Below are positions 53,574 through 64,000 of a DNA stretch of 64,000 nt, in pieces. The stretch comes from Agromyces mediolanus (GTDB taxonomy: Bacteria > Actinomycetota > Actinomycetes > Actinomycetales > Microbacteriaceae): the NCBI RefSeq assembly GCF_023715325.1, contig NZ_JAMBNX010000006.1, positions 124,001 to 188,000 of the forward strand. The letters are read 5' to 3'. The notes under the pieces are model-generated. The model ran no database searches, was not told where the DNA came from, and saw only the letters and a list, made by a program, of their open reading frames with translations. The position numbers were made by a program, and so were the translations under genes. The first letter of the stretch is position 1, and each line of letters starts with the position of its first letter.

Positions 53574-53607
53574 CGAAGGGGGCGAGCCGATCGGCTCGCC
53601 CCCTTCG
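53574..53607. terminator. Bidirectional terminator
   Basis: A perfect 34-bp palindrome, left arm CGAAGGGGGCGAGCC around GATC, between the NlpC/P60 gene and the convergent pyrophosphatase gene. Confidence 0.88.
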
Positions 53608-53622
53608 TGCGTTCGGTTCGGC

Positions 53623-54108
53623 TCAGTGACCGGGGAAGGCCTCGATCGCCTTCTGGATGAGCGCCTCGGCCTCGGCCGCGTTCGCCCAGCCCTCGGTCTT
53701 GACCCACTTGCCGGGCTCGAGGTCCTTGTAGTGCTCGAAGAAGTGCTCGATCTCCTTCTTCGTGTACTCGGGGATCGTGTCGACGTCCTGGATGTGGTTC
53801 CAGCGCGGGTCGCCCGCGGGCACCGCGATGACCTTCGCGTCGCCGCCGCCGTCGTCGGTCATGTGGAAGACGCCCACCGGGCGCACCTTCACGCCGACAC
53901 CGGGGAACAACGGGTACTCGAGCAGCACCAGCACGTCGAGCGGGTCGCCGTCGTCGCCCAGGGTGTTCTCGAAGAAGCCGTAGTCGGTGGGGTAGACGAA
54001 GCCCGTGTAGAGCACGCGGTCGAGGAAGACCCGGCCGGTCTCGTGGTCGACCTCGTACTTGTTGCGGCTCCCCTTCGGGATCTCGATGACGGCGTTGTAC
54101 TCGCCCAT
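53623..54108 (-). CDS. ppa: Inorganic pyrophosphatase
   Basis: 161 residues. Family I soluble pyrophosphatase: [48 protein letters not shown] (metal-binding aspartates of the signature) and [46 protein letters not shown]. It hydrolyses pyrophosphate in the cytoplasm to pull biosynthetic reactions. ATG 54108 has AAGGAG 5 nt upstream. Divergent from tilS. Confidence 0.98.
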   Translation of the reverse strand: MGEYNAVIEIPKGSRNKYEVDHETGRVFLDRVLYTGFVYPTDYGFFENTLGDDGDPLDVLVLLEYPLFPGVGVKVRPVGVFHMTDDGGGDAKVIAVPAGDPRWNHIQDVDTIPEYTKKEIEHFFEHYKDLEPGKWVKTEGWANAAEAEALIQKAIEAFPGH

Positions 54109-54169
54109 GTGCTCTCCTTGTGTGAAGTCCCGCCGGGCACCTGGCGCGCGGCGGAATAAGGTTACCTCG

Positions 54170-55234
54170 ATGCCCTCAGACGACCGCACGGATGCCTCGG
54201 AGCGCCGCCCCCGCCTCACTCCGCCGATCGCCGACGCCCGCCGCGCCGTGCGCGCCGTGCTCGAGCCCGTCGATCCCGCCGAGACGGGCGCGACTCCGCC
54301 GCTCGCGCTCGTCGCGCTCTCCGGCGGGGCCGACTCCCTCGCGCTCGCCGCGGCGACCGCCTTCGAGGCGCCGCGGGCGGGATGGCGCGCCGGTGCCGTC
54401 GTCGTCGACCATGGACTGCAGCCCGGCTCTGCCGAGATCGCCGAGCGCGCCGTCGCCCAGGCCCGGGAGCTCGGGCTCGACCCGGTGCTCGTGCGCCGCG
54501 TCGAGGTACCGGCCGCGGGCCAGGGGCCCGAGGCATCCGCCCGCGCCGCCCGCTACGCGGCGCTCGACGCCGCCGCGACCGAGGCCGGCGCCACCGTCGT
54601 GCTGCTCGGCCACACGCTCGACGACCAGGCCGAGACGGTGCTGCTCGGCCTCGCCCGAGGCGCCGGTGGCGCGAGCCTCATGGGCATGCCGCAGCGCGCC
54701 GGCCGCTACGTGCGTCCGCTGCTCGGGCTCCGCCGCGAGACGACGCGCCAGGCGTGCCTCGACGCGGGGCTCGACGCCTGGGACGACCCGCACAACACCG
54801 ATCCCGGGTACGCGCGCGTGCGGGTGCGCGAGCGCGTGCTGCCCGTGCTCGAGGCCGAGCTCGGGCCGGGCATCGCCGAGGCCCTCGCCCGCACCGCCGA
54901 ACAGCTCCGCGAAGACGAAGCGGCGTTCGACGAGCAGCTCGAGGAGTTCATCGAGGAGATCTGCGAGCCCGCCGAGGCCGGCATCGCCGTCTCCGCCGCG
55001 GTGCTCGCCGCGAACCCCGCCGCCCTCCGCCAGCGCATCATCCGGCACGTCGTCGGCAGCGAGTTCGGCGTCGCGCTCAGCCGGGTGCAGACGCTCGAGG
55101 TCGCCCGGCTCGTCACCGAGTGGCACGGACAGGGGCCCGTCGCGCTGCCCGGCGGGGCCGTCGCGACCCGCGCCGGAGCCCACGTCGTGTTCTCGGCGAC
55201 CGGGGCGACCGAGATCCTGCCGCACGATCACTGA
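54170..55234 (+). CDS. tilS: tRNA(Ile)-lysidine synthase
   Basis: 354 residues. The PP-loop [14 protein letters not shown] (about 49-62) binds [52 protein letters not shown] and [19 protein letters not shown] are typical. It converts C34 of the CAT-anticodon tRNA-Ile to lysidine so that it reads AUA. TAAGGT (54157-54162) is 7 nt before the ATG, a leaderless pattern. tilS-hpt-ftsH is the usual actinobacterial order. Confidence 0.96.
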   Translation: MPSDDRTDASERRPRLTPPIADARRAVRAVLEPVDPAETGATPPLALVALSGGADSLALAAATAFEAPRAGWRAGAVVVDHGLQPGSAEIAERAVAQARELGLDPVLVRRVEVPAAGQGPEASARAARYAALDAAATEAGATVVLLGHTLDDQAETVLLGLARGAGGASLMGMPQRAGRYVRPLLGLRRETTRQACLDAGLDAWDDPHNTDPGYARVRVRERVLPVLEAELGPGIAEALARTAEQLREDEAAFDEQLEEFIEEICEPAEAGIAVSAAVLAANPAALRQRIIRHVVGSEFGVALSRVQTLEVARLVTEWHGQGPVALPGGAVATRAGAHVVFSATGATEILPHDH

Positions 55235-55277
55235 GCCGCGACACCGGGCTGGTCCCCGGGTCGCCTAGGATCGTTCC

Positions 55278-55829
55278 ATGCACGCGAGCGACATCGAGGG
55301 CGACCTCACCGAAGTCCTGGTGACCGAATCCGAGATCCACGCGAAGCTCGCCGAGCTCGCCCGACGCATCGAGGCCGACTACCAGGGGCGCGACCTGCTC
55401 CTCGTCGGCGTGCTGAAGGGCGCGGTCATGGTCATGGCCGACCTCGCGCGCGAACTCCGCCCGCACCTCAACATGGACTGGATGGCCGTGTCGAGTTACG
55501 GCGCCGGCACGCAGTCCTCCGGCGTCGTGAAGATCCTGAAGGACCTCGACACCGACCTCACCGGCCGCGACGTGCTCATCGTCGAGGACATCATCGACTC
55601 CGGCCTCACCCTCAGCTGGCTGCTCGAGAACCTGCGCTCGCGCGGCGCCGCCTCGGTCGAGGTCTGCGCCCTGCTGCGCAAGCCCGACGCCGCGAAGGTC
55701 GAGGTCGACGTGCGCTACCTCGGCTTCGACATCCCGAACCAGTTCGTCGTCGGCTACGGCCTCGACTATGCCGAGCGCTACCGCAACCTCCGCGACGTCG
55801 CGATCCTCGCGCCCCACGTCTACAGCTAG
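55278..55829 (+). CDS. hpt: Hypoxanthine phosphoribosyltransferase
   Basis: 183 residues. The PRPP-binding motif VLIVEDIIDSGLTLSWLL and the family blocks LLLVGVLKGAVMVMADLAREL and DWMAVSSYGAGTQSSG are present, with VDVRYLGFDIPNQFVVGYGLDYAERYRNL near the end. It salvages hypoxanthine and guanine to IMP and GMP. TAGGAT (55266-55271) ends 6 nt before the ATG, so transcription probably starts at the codon. A 46-bp tandem repeat separates it from ftsH. Confidence 0.97.
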   Translation: MHASDIEGDLTEVLVTESEIHAKLAELARRIEADYQGRDLLLVGVLKGAVMVMADLARELRPHLNMDWMAVSSYGAGTQSSGVVKILKDLDTDLTGRDVLIVEDIIDSGLTLSWLLENLRSRGAASVEVCALLRKPDAAKVEVDVRYLGFDIPNQFVVGYGLDYAERYRNLRDVAILAPHVYS

Positions 55830-55856
55830 GCGAGCGCTGCTGCGCACGACTGCTGC

Positions 55857-55961
55857 GCAGCCCTCAGCGGCAGTGCCGGCCGGTCCGCTTCGGGACTGCT
55901 TCGCAGCCCTCAGCGGCAGTGCCGGCCGGTCCGCTTCGGGACTGCTTCGCAGCCCTCAGCG
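55857..55961. repeat. 46-bp tandem repeat between hpt and ftsH
   Basis: Two identical 46-bp copies (55857-55902, 55903-55948) and a 13-bp third start (55949-55961). Each unit begins GCAGCCCTCAGCG and can form a hairpin GGGACTGC-TTC-GCAGCCC at the unit junction. No ORF runs through it. Confidence 0.95.
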
Positions 55962-56007
55962 AACACACATCCAGCGATCAGCGGGTGAACGGTAGCCTGG
56001 CAGCACC

Positions 56008-58026
<2,019 letters not shown>

Positions 58027-58043
58027 GCCGTGACGGGGCGGGG

Positions 58044-58667
58044 ATGACGACACCCGGCGTCGACCAGGAGCGCATCGAGCGCGCCGTGCGCGAGATCCTG
58101 CTCGCGATCGGGGAGGACCCGTCGCGTCCCGGGCTCGCGCGCACCCCGCAGCGGGTCGCCGAGGCCTACGCGGAGTTCTTCGGCGGCCTCGCCGTCGACC
58201 CGCTCGTGCACCTCGCCGACGCGGTCCCGCTCGACGCCGGCATCCGCCGGGCGAAGGGCGGGGCGGATGCCGACACCCCGACGACCTCCGACGCCGTCGT
58301 GCTGCGCGACCTCGACTTCCGCTCCGTCTGCGAGCACCACCTGCTGCCCTTCGTCGGCACGGCGCACGTCGCCTACCTCCCCGGCAACCGGGTGGTCGGC
58401 CTCGGTCGCATCCCCGCGGTCGTCGACACGCTCGCGAGCCGGCCACAGCTGCAGGAGCGCCTCGCCGAGGAGATCGCCGACGCGCTCGAGACCGGGCTGG
58501 AGCCGAAGGGCGTGCTCGTCGTGCTCGACGCCCAGCACCGCTGCGTCACGACCCGCGGCTCCCGCCAGGAGCGCAGCTCCACGGTGACGATCGCGAGCCG
58601 GGGCGCGCTCGCCGAGCCCGCCGCCCGCGCCGAGATCGTGGCGCTCATCGGGGCCCGGCGTGACTGA
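58044..58667 (+). CDS. folE: GTP cyclohydrolase I
   Basis: 207 residues. RIERAVREILLAIGEDPSRPGLARTPQRVAEAYAEFFGGL, then the zinc site SVCEHHLLPFVGTAHVAYLPG and HRCVTTRGSRQERSSTVT identify FolE. It makes dihydroneopterin triphosphate from GTP, the first folate step. A GGGGCGGGG sequence precedes the ATG. First of four overlapping folate genes. Confidence 0.97.
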   Translation: MTTPGVDQERIERAVREILLAIGEDPSRPGLARTPQRVAEAYAEFFGGLAVDPLVHLADAVPLDAGIRRAKGGADADTPTTSDAVVLRDLDFRSVCEHHLLPFVGTAHVAYLPGNRVVGLGRIPAVVDTLASRPQLQERLAEEIADALETGLEPKGVLVVLDAQHRCVTTRGSRQERSSTVTIASRGALAEPAARAEIVALIGARRD

Positions 58668-59490
58668 GGAGCCCACGGCGCCGGGCGCACCGTTCGTGAT
58701 GGGCGTCGTCAACGTGACGCCCGACTCCTTCAGCGACGGCGGCCGCTGGTTCGACCCAGAGCGGGCGATCGCGCACGCCCTCGAGCTCGCCGCGGCGGGG
58801 GCCGAGCTGCTCGACGTCGGCGGGGAGTCCACCCGGCCCGGCGCCGCGCGGGTGGAGCCGGCGGAGGAGCTCCGCCGAGTCATCCCGGTCGTCACCGAGC
58901 TCGCCGCCCGCGGTCACCGGGTGAGCGTCGACACGATGCGGGCCGCGACGGCGGAGGCCGCCGTGGCGGCCGGCGCCGAGATCATCAACGACGTGTCCGC
59001 CGGCCTGGCCGACGAGGCCATGGCCGAGATCGCCGCAGCGAGTGGTGCGCGCTACGTCGCCATGCACTGGCGCGGGCACTCCGACCGCATGGACGGACTC
59101 GCGGAGTACGACGACGTCGCGCGCGAGGTGCGCGACGAGCTCGCCGCCCGGGTCGACGTGCTCGTCGCCGCCGGGGTCTCGCCCGAGCGCATCGTGCTCG
59201 ACCCCGGACTCGGTTTCTCGAAGCGGGCGGAGCACAACTGGCAACTGCTCGCCCGGCTCGACGAACTGCAGGCGCTCGGCTTCCCCGTGCTCGTGGGCGC
59301 CTCGCGCAAGCGCTTCCTCGGCGGGCTCCTGCCCGACGGCGCGCCCGTCGGGGCGCGCGACCTGCCGACCGCCGTCGTGAGCGTGCTCTCGGCGCAGGCC
59401 GGGGCGTGGGCGGTGCGCGTCCACGACGTCGCGGCGACCCGGCTCGCCCTCGACGTCCTCGGAGCATGGCAGCATGGAGCACGTGGTTGA
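58660..59490 (+). CDS. folP: Dihydropteroate synthase
   Basis: 276 residues from GTG 58660, overlapping folE by 8 nt. Signatures: VMGVVNVTPDSFSDGGRWFD and LLDVGGESTRPGA, with VSVDTMRA, IINDVSAG and VLDPGLGFSKRAEHNWQLL. It joins p-aminobenzoate to the pterin; it is the sulfonamide target. Its 3' end overlaps folB by 17 nt. Confidence 0.97.
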   Translation: MTEEPTAPGAPFVMGVVNVTPDSFSDGGRWFDPERAIAHALELAAAGAELLDVGGESTRPGAARVEPAEELRRVIPVVTELAARGHRVSVDTMRAATAEAAVAAGAEIINDVSAGLADEAMAEIAAASGARYVAMHWRGHSDRMDGLAEYDDVAREVRDELAARVDVLVAAGVSPERIVLDPGLGFSKRAEHNWQLLARLDELQALGFPVLVGASRKRFLGGLLPDGAPVGARDLPTAVVSVLSAQAGAWAVRVHDVAATRLALDVLGAWQHGARG

Positions 59491-59863
59491 CGAGCGCACC
59501 GGGGGAGACCGGATCACCCTGACCGGGCTGCGCGTGTTCGCGCACCACGGGGTCTTCGACTTCGAGCGCGCCGACGGCCAGGAGTTCGTCATCGACGTGA
59601 CCGTCTTCGTCGACCTCGCCGCGGCGGCCCGCGGCGACGAGCTGGCGCGCACCGTGCACTACGGCGAACTCGCCGAGGCCGTCGTGCAGGGCGTCGAAGG
59701 CGACCCGGTCGACCTCATCGAGACGGTCGCCGAGCGAGTGGCGCGGATCGCGCTCGGCTTCGAGGCGGCCGAGGCCGTCGAAGTCACCGTGCACAAGCCG
59801 CAGGCACCGATCCGGGTGCCGTTCGACGACGTCGCCGTGACGATCACGAGGAACCGCTCGTGA
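59474..59863 (+). CDS. folB: Dihydroneopterin aldolase
   Basis: 129 residues. ITLTGLRVFAHHGVFDFERADGQEFVIDVTVFVDLAAAARGD, HYGELAEAV, DLIETVAERVARI and VTVHKPQAPI are the FolB pattern. It splits dihydroneopterin to hydroxymethyl-dihydropterin. The ATG lies 17 nt inside folP, and the stop overlaps the folK GTG by 4 nt. Confidence 0.96.
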   Translation: MEHVVDERTGGDRITLTGLRVFAHHGVFDFERADGQEFVIDVTVFVDLAAAARGDELARTVHYGELAEAVVQGVEGDPVDLIETVAERVARIALGFEAAEAVEVTVHKPQAPIRVPFDDVAVTITRNRS

Positions 59864-60345
59864 CCCGCGCCGTGATCGCCTTCGGCGCGAACCTCGGCGA
59901 CCGCGAGGCGACCATCGCCCAGGCCGCCGCGGAGCTCGCCGACACCCCCGGGGTCGAACTCGTCGCGGTCTCGCCCGTCTACGAGACCCCCGCGATCAAG
60001 CTCACCGGCGTCGACCACGCCGCCCCCGGCTACCTGAACGGCGTGCTCCTCGTCGAGACCGAGCTCGACCCGCTCGCCCTCCTCGACGTGCTGCAGCGGG
60101 TCGAGCTGGCCCACGGCCGGCTGCGCGAGCAGCGCTGGGGCGACCGCACGCTCGACCTCGACCTCATCGACCACGGCGGTGTGCAGCGCGCCGACGCGCG
60201 ACTCGAACTGCCGCACCCGCGCGCCTGGCAGCGGGCCTTCGTGCTGCAACCCTGGCTCGATGTCGACCCTGACGCCGTCGTCGCCGGGCGCGGCACGGTC
60301 GCCGAGCTCCGCGGCGCCGCGAGCGACGAGGTGCGCCGCCGATGA
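59860..60345 (+). CDS. folK: Hydroxymethyl-dihydropterin pyrophosphokinase
   Basis: 161 residues from GTG 59860. AVIAFGANLGDREATIAQA, VSPVYETPA, YLNGVLLVETELDPLALLDVLQRVE and RWGDRTLDLDLIDHGG (Mg-ATP site) are the FolK signatures. It activates the pterin for FolP. Overlaps folB and the next gene by 4 nt each. Confidence 0.97.
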   Translation: MTRAVIAFGANLGDREATIAQAAAELADTPGVELVAVSPVYETPAIKLTGVDHAAPGYLNGVLLVETELDPLALLDVLQRVELAHGRLREQRWGDRTLDLDLIDHGGVQRADARLELPHPRAWQRAFVLQPWLDVDPDAVVAGRGTVAELRGAASDEVRRR

Positions 60346-60806
60346 AGCGCACCCACGCCCCGGTGATCGTCGCGTTCGTGGCCGTCGGCCTCGTGCTCGG
60401 CTACCTCGGCGATCTCGCGATCGTCTCCGCGGGCGGCAACGCCCTGGTGCCGCCCGTTTCGCTGCCGATCACGCTCGTCGGCGTCGGCGCGGTCGTCGTC
60501 GCGCTCGCCTGGCCGATCCGCCGGGCGGTGAAGGGCACCGGGCGGCGGGTCGATCCGTTCCGCGCGATGCGGGTGGCGGTGCTCGCGAAGGCGTGCAGTC
60601 TGAGCGGCGCCCTCGTCGCGGGCCTCGGCCTCGGCATCACCCTGTTTCTGCTGACCCGCACGGTCGTGCCGCAAGCCGGCACCGTCTGGCTCGCCGCGGC
60701 CACCGCGATCGGTGCCGTCCTGCTGCTCGCCGCCGGACTCGTCGCCGAGCACTTCTGCACGCTTCCGCCCGACGACCCCGAGGATGAAGAGCCCGCCCAT
60801 GCCTGA
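60342..60806 (+). CDS. DUF3180 membrane protein
   Basis: 154 residues with four membrane helices (about 8-28, 38-60, 85-110 and 118-140). MKRTHAPVIVAFVAVGLVLGYLGD and the basic loop RRVDPFRAMRVAVLAKACSLSGALVAG are typical of DUF3180, which sits directly after folK in many actinobacteria. Function unknown. Overlaps folK by 4 nt. Confidence 0.9.
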   Translation: MKRTHAPVIVAFVAVGLVLGYLGDLAIVSAGGNALVPPVSLPITLVGVGAVVVALAWPIRRAVKGTGRRVDPFRAMRVAVLAKACSLSGALVAGLGLGITLFLLTRTVVPQAGTVWLAAATAIGAVLLLAAGLVAEHFCTLPPDDPEDEEPAHA

Positions 60807-61389
60807 GCAGCCCGATCAGTCCGAGCAGCCCGATCAGTCCGAGCAGCCCGATCAGTCCGAGCAGCCCGACCAGTCCGAGCAGCCGAACGCCGCCGTCGAG
60901 CCCGGGCCCGGGCACCGCTTCGCGCCCGACACCGAGTGGCGGCGCGTCTCGCCGAAGTACCTCGTCGTCGAGGTCATCGGCTCGATCATCACGACGGCGA
61001 TCATCGTCGCCGCGCTGCTCGTCGCCTTCTCGCTCTGGGGCCTCTGGTGGACCCCGTGGGCCGCGGGGGCCGTCGCGCTGATCGCGGTCGTCGCGATCGC
61101 CTTCGAGCCCCGCCGGGTGCGCTCGATCGGCTACCGACTGCGTGAGGACGACCTGCTCTTCCGTCGAGGCATCATGTTCCAGCGTCAGGTCGCGGTGCCC
61201 TACGGCCGCATGCAGCTCGTCGACATCACCCGCGGGCCCGTCGCCCGCGCGCTCGGCCTCGCCGACCTGAAGTTCGTGACGGCGGCGGCCGCCACGGCGG
61301 TGACCGTGCCCGGCATCCCCGAGGCGGAGGCCGACCGCCTGCGCGACGAGCTCGTCGCGCTCGCCGAGTCCCGGCGGGCGGGCCTGTGA
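60799..61389 (+). CDS. PH-domain (bPH2) membrane protein
   Basis: 196 residues from ATG 60799, 8 nt inside DUF3180, with GAAGAG upstream; ATG 60784 is possible. The N-terminus is four EQPDQS repeats. Two membrane helices (about 58-105) precede a bacterial PH domain: IGYRLREDDLLFRRGIMFQRQVAVPYGRMQLVDITRGPVARALGLADLKFVTAAAA. Pairs of such proteins (YdbS/YdbT type) are common; the role is at the membrane and poorly defined. Coupled to the larger PH protein by GTGA. Confidence 0.9.
   Translation: MPEQPDQSEQPDQSEQPDQSEQPDQSEQPNAAVEPGPGHRFAPDTEWRRVSPKYLVVEVIGSIITTAIIVAALLVAFSLWGLWWTPWAAGAVALIAVVAIAFEPRRVRSIGYRLREDDLLFRRGIMFQRQVAVPYGRMQLVDITRGPVARALGLADLKFVTAAAATAVTVPGIPEAEADRLRDELVALAESRRAGL
60805..60884 (+). 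repeat. 18-bp tandem repeat encoding EQPDQS
   Basis: Four units (60805-60876) plus a partial fifth. The fourth differs by one silent base. Identity at the DNA level suggests recent expansion. Confidence 0.92.
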
Positions 61390-63083
61390 GCGGAGCCGCC
61401 CCCGCGAAGCCGGCCGTCGACCTCGCCGACGGCGAGTGGCACCGGCTGCACCCGGCCAGCCCGCTGCTGCGCGGCGGCCTCGTGTTCATCGCGATCGCCG
61501 GCTTCGTCATCGCGAACCTGCGCGAGCGCGTCGTCGAGTTCTTCCTCGTGATCTTCGCCCCCGGCCAGCTCGACGACGGTTTCGGCGAGTGGAGCGACGA
61601 GAACGACTGGGGCCGCGACCCGATCGGCGGCATCGTCGCGAACAACCTCGTCGGTTGGGCGCTGCTCGCGGTGCTGCTCGTCGTCGTGCTCGTGATCGTC
61701 GGCTTCTGGCTGTCGTGGCGGATGCACACCTTCCGGGTCACGCCGGAGGCGGTCGAGGTGCGCAGCGGCATCCTGTTCCGTTCCCACCGCAGCGCCAGGC
61801 TCGACCGCATCCAGGGCATCAACATCACCCGCCCGGTGTTCGCGCGGCTGTTCGGCGCCGCGAAGCTCGAGGTGCAGGTCGCCGGCCAGTCGGGCAACAT
61901 GCAGCTCTCCTACCTGGGCTCTTCGCTCACCGACGGCCTGCGCCGAGACATCCTGCGCCTCGCCTCCGGCGCCCGCGCGACCACGCAGAGCCCGGCCCCC
62001 GCGGTCGCGCTGCCGTCGGTCGCAGCCGGCGAGACCCTCGCCGAGCCGCTGCCCGGCCTCGCGCAGCCGGCCGGCCCGGCTGCGGCGCCGGGCACCGGGC
62101 CCGCCACGATCGGTTCGCGCGCCGGGGCGATCGTCGGCCAGCGGGTCGACGAGTTCCTCGCGCCGGAGCTCGATCCCGAGCTCGCCCCGCCGGAGTCCGT
62201 CGTGCACATCCCGGTCGGCCGCATCGTCGGCTCGACGCTGCTCGGCGGCGCCGCGCTCTGGATGCTGGCGCTCGCCGGCATCGTGATCGTGGGCGTCGTC
62301 AGCCGGCAGCTCTGGATGCTGTTCACCTTCGTACCGGCGGCGATCGGCATCGTGAGCTACTTCTGGTCGCGCATCACGAAGTCGCTGCGCTACTCGATCG
62401 CGGGCACCCCCGACGGCGTGCGGGTGGGCTACGGCCTGCTGTCGACCGCGAACCACACCCTGCCGCCCGGCCGCATCCACGCCGTCGAGGCGACGCAGTG
62501 GGTCTTCTGGCGGCCCTTCGGCTGGTGGTCGGTGCGCATCAACGTCGCCGGACAGTCCGTGACGAGCGGTGCGGAGGCGGCGCAGCGCACCCTGGTGCTG
62601 CCGGTCGGCACGGCCGGAGACGTGCAGCGGGTCATCGCCCTGCTGCTCCCGGAGGCGGCCGAGGGGGGCCCCGTCGCGGCGCAGATCGGCAGCGGCCTCA
62701 CCGGGCGCGCCGGTCTCGACGGCGACCGCTTCTCGATCACGCCGAAGCGCGGTGCCTGGCTGCACCCCTTCTCGTGGCGGCGCATCGGCTGGGCCGCATC
62801 CGACGGCATCGCGCTCCTCCGGCGCGGCTCGCTCGTGCGCCGGCTCGTGCTCGTGCCGCTCGCGCGGATGCAGTCGGTGGCGCTCTCCGCGGGCCCGCTG
62901 CGGCGGGGCCTCGGGCTCGCCGAGCTCCGCCTGCACACCGTCACGGGCCCGGTCGTGCCGACCCTGCCCATCATCGAGCGCGAGGCCGGTGACGCGCTTT
63001 TCACGCACCTCGCAGGCGAGGCGGTCGAGCGGGCGAACGACGACCGTTCGCAGCACTGGGGCCGGGAGGCGGCGGATGCCTGA
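61386..63083 (+). CDS. Large PH-domain membrane protein (YdbT-like)
   Basis: 565 residues from GTG 61386 (GTGA overlap). Membrane helices near 28-48, 90-112 and a pair at 275-320 separate three PH-like units: TFRVTPEAVEVRSGILFRSHRSARLDRIQGINITRPVFARLFGAAKLEVQVAG; YSIAGTPDGVRVGYGLLSTANHTLPPGRIHAVEATQWVFWRP; and the C-terminal RRGSLVRRLVLVPLARMQSVALSAGPLRRGLGLAELRLHTVTGPV. It probably works as a complex with the small PH protein upstream. Function unknown. Confidence 0.92.
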   Translation: MSGAAPAKPAVDLADGEWHRLHPASPLLRGGLVFIAIAGFVIANLRERVVEFFLVIFAPGQLDDGFGEWSDENDWGRDPIGGIVANNLVGWALLAVLLVVVLVIVGFWLSWRMHTFRVTPEAVEVRSGILFRSHRSARLDRIQGINITRPVFARLFGAAKLEVQVAGQSGNMQLSYLGSSLTDGLRRDILRLASGARATTQSPAPAVALPSVAAGETLAEPLPGLAQPAGPAAAPGTGPATIGSRAGAIVGQRVDEFLAPELDPELAPPESVVHIPVGRIVGSTLLGGAALWMLALAGIVIVGVVSRQLWMLFTFVPAAIGIVSYFWSRITKSLRYSIAGTPDGVRVGYGLLSTANHTLPPGRIHAVEATQWVFWRPFGWWSVRINVAGQSVTSGAEAAQRTLVLPVGTAGDVQRVIALLLPEAAEGGPVAAQIGSGLTGRAGLDGDRFSITPKRGAWLHPFSWRRIGWAASDGIALLRRGSLVRRLVLVPLARMQSVALSAGPLRRGLGLAELRLHTVTGPVVPTLPIIEREAGDALFTHLAGEAVERANDDRSQHWGREAADA

Positions 63084-63834
63084 GCGGGCCGGACGGCTCG
63101 GGGTCGGCACCGTCGGGGCCGGTCGGGTCGGCGCCGTGCTCGCGGCCGCCCTCGGCGGGGCGGGCCACGCCCTCACCGGCGTCACCGCGGTCTCCGACTC
63201 GAGCCGCGACCGCGCCGACGCGATGCTGCCCGGCGTGCCCGTGCTCAGCACGCCCGAGGTGGTGCGCCGCAGCGAGCTCGTACTGCTCGCGGTGCCGCCG
63301 GACGAGCTGCCCGGGCTCGTCGAGGGCCTCGCCGCGACCGGCGACTGGCAGCCCGGGCAGCTCGTGCTGCACACCGCCGCCGAGTACGGCACGGGCGTGC
63401 TCGACCCGGCCCGCCGAGCCGGCGCCATCCCGCTCGCCGTGCACCCCGTGATGAGCTTCACCGGAACGAGCATCGATCTCGCCCGACTCGCCGGGGCGTG
63501 GTTCGCCGTCACCGCGCCCGCGCCCGTGCTGCCCATCGCGCAGGCCCTCGTCGTCGAGATGGGCGGCGAGCCCTTCGTCGTCGAGGAATCGGCGCGTCCC
63601 GCCTATGCCGAAGCGATCGACACCGCGGTGTCCTTCTCGTCCGCGATCGTCGACCAGGCGAGCGGCATCCTCGGCGGGCTGGGCGTCAGCCGACCCGGCG
63701 CGGTCCTCGCGCCCCTCGTGCGCAGCGCGGTCGAGAACGCCCTGGCCCGGCACGACGAGGGGCCGGGGCTCGACGGGCAGGCCGCCCTCGGGGAGCCCGG
63801 CGAGCACGACGATCCGCTTGGAGGACGCTGGTGA
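63076..63834 (+). CDS. Rossmann-like/DUF2520 protein, candidate ketopantoate reductase
   Basis: 252 residues from ATG 63076, 8 nt inside the PH gene. [37 protein letters not shown] is an NADP-type Rossmann start; [18 protein letters not shown] and [26 protein letters not shown] lead into the helical DUF2520 part. It is translationally coupled to panC (GTGA). No panE or panB is in the window. Position before panC makes a pantothenate-pathway reductase plausible, which is inference. Confidence 0.85.
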   Translation: MPERAGRLGVGTVGAGRVGAVLAAALGGAGHALTGVTAVSDSSRDRADAMLPGVPVLSTPEVVRRSELVLLAVPPDELPGLVEGLAATGDWQPGQLVLHTAAEYGTGVLDPARRAGAIPLAVHPVMSFTGTSIDLARLAGAWFAVTAPAPVLPIAQALVVEMGGEPFVVEESARPAYAEAIDTAVSFSSAIVDQASGILGGLGVSRPGAVLAPLVRSAVENALARHDEGPGLDGQAALGEPGEHDDPLGGRW

Positions 63835-64000
63835 ACGACACGACGCCCGCCGACCCGCCCGCCGTCGTCGGCACGATCGCCGAGCTCCGTAGCCGCGTGG
63901 CCGAGGCGCGAGCCGGCGGGGCATCCGTCGCCTTCGTGCCGACCATGGGCGCGCTGCACGACGGGCACCTGGCGCTCGTCGCCCGCGCCCGCGAGCTGGC
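63831..64000 (+). CDS. panC: Pantothenate synthetase (5' part)
   Basis: 56 codons visible from GTG 63831, with GGAGG (63820-63824) upstream. After [41 protein letters not shown], which contains the PTMGALHxGH nucleotidyltransferase motif, the gene runs off the window. It joins pantoate and beta-alanine with ATP. Confidence 0.95.
   Translation, partial: MNDTTPADPPAVVGTIAELRSRVAEARAGGASVAFVPTMGALHDGHLALVARAREL

Overview
The window is very GC-rich, gene-dense chromosomal DNA from an actinobacterium, most likely a member of the Microbacteriaceae (Agromyces/Microbacterium-like). This rests on codon use, frequent GTG/TTG starts, 4-nt and 8-nt gene overlaps, a DUF222/HNH protein, a DUF3516 helicase, DUF3180, DUF6328 and DUF2510 proteins, a CtpE-type ATPase and the gene order ftsH-folE-folP-folB-folK-DUF3180-PH-PH-DUF2520-panC. 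There is no rRNA, CRISPR array, intact prophage or insertion sequence. Many genes have a TANNNT -10 hexamer ending 6-7 nt before the start codon, so leaderless transcripts look common.

Layout. 0-5.5 kb: secreted lipoproteins, a cold-shock gene with a long structured leader, a zinc-ribbon protein, a VOC/ArsR/AHSA1 module and a DUF3052-like protein. 5.6-15.3 kb: a YbdK-type ligase, small membrane proteins, an AEC transporter, an unusual membrane-interrupted alpha/beta hydrolase, a DUF3516 helicase and a DUF222-HNH protein behind an SOS-box-like site. 15.4-19.6 kb: a 1336-residue secreted nuclease/5'-nucleotidase preceded by 11-nt phased PHO-box-like repeats. 19.6-26.9 kb: a six-gene operon (C45 acyltransferase-like hydrolase plus oligopeptide ABC importer) divergent from a MurR/RpiR regulator. 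26.9-37.3 kb: RecQ, a GH3 glycosidase, acyl-CoA oxidase, malate dehydrogenase, proline iminopeptidase and a zinc metallopeptidase. 37.4-42.5 kb: a CtpE-like P-type ATPase convergent with an MFS exporter whose promoter carries a CsoR/CstR-like operator, then a DUF2510 protein.

42.6-47.2 kb: an APC permease, a lipoprotein amidohydrolase and two overlapping TetR regulators. 47.3-50.3 kb: a lower-GC patchwork holding a second ArsR/AHSA1/VOC module, a truncated membrane gene and several unrecognised small genes, ending next to tRNA-Phe/Asp/Glu. 50.7-53.6 kb: paired M23 and NlpC/P60 cell-wall hydrolases. 53.6-64 kb: a conserved housekeeping block with ppa, tilS, hpt, ftsH, the folate genes, two PH-domain membrane proteins, a DUF2520 protein and the start of panC.

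The most interesting leads are the acyltransferase-peptide importer-RpiR locus, the PHO-box and SOS-box assignments for two nucleic-acid enzymes, the CsoR-type operator on an MFS exporter, the twice-built ArsR/AHSA1/VOC cassette, the 13-bp iterons before the wall hydrolases and the enrichment of the word GGATGCC/GGCATCC, which seems to override normal codon choice.
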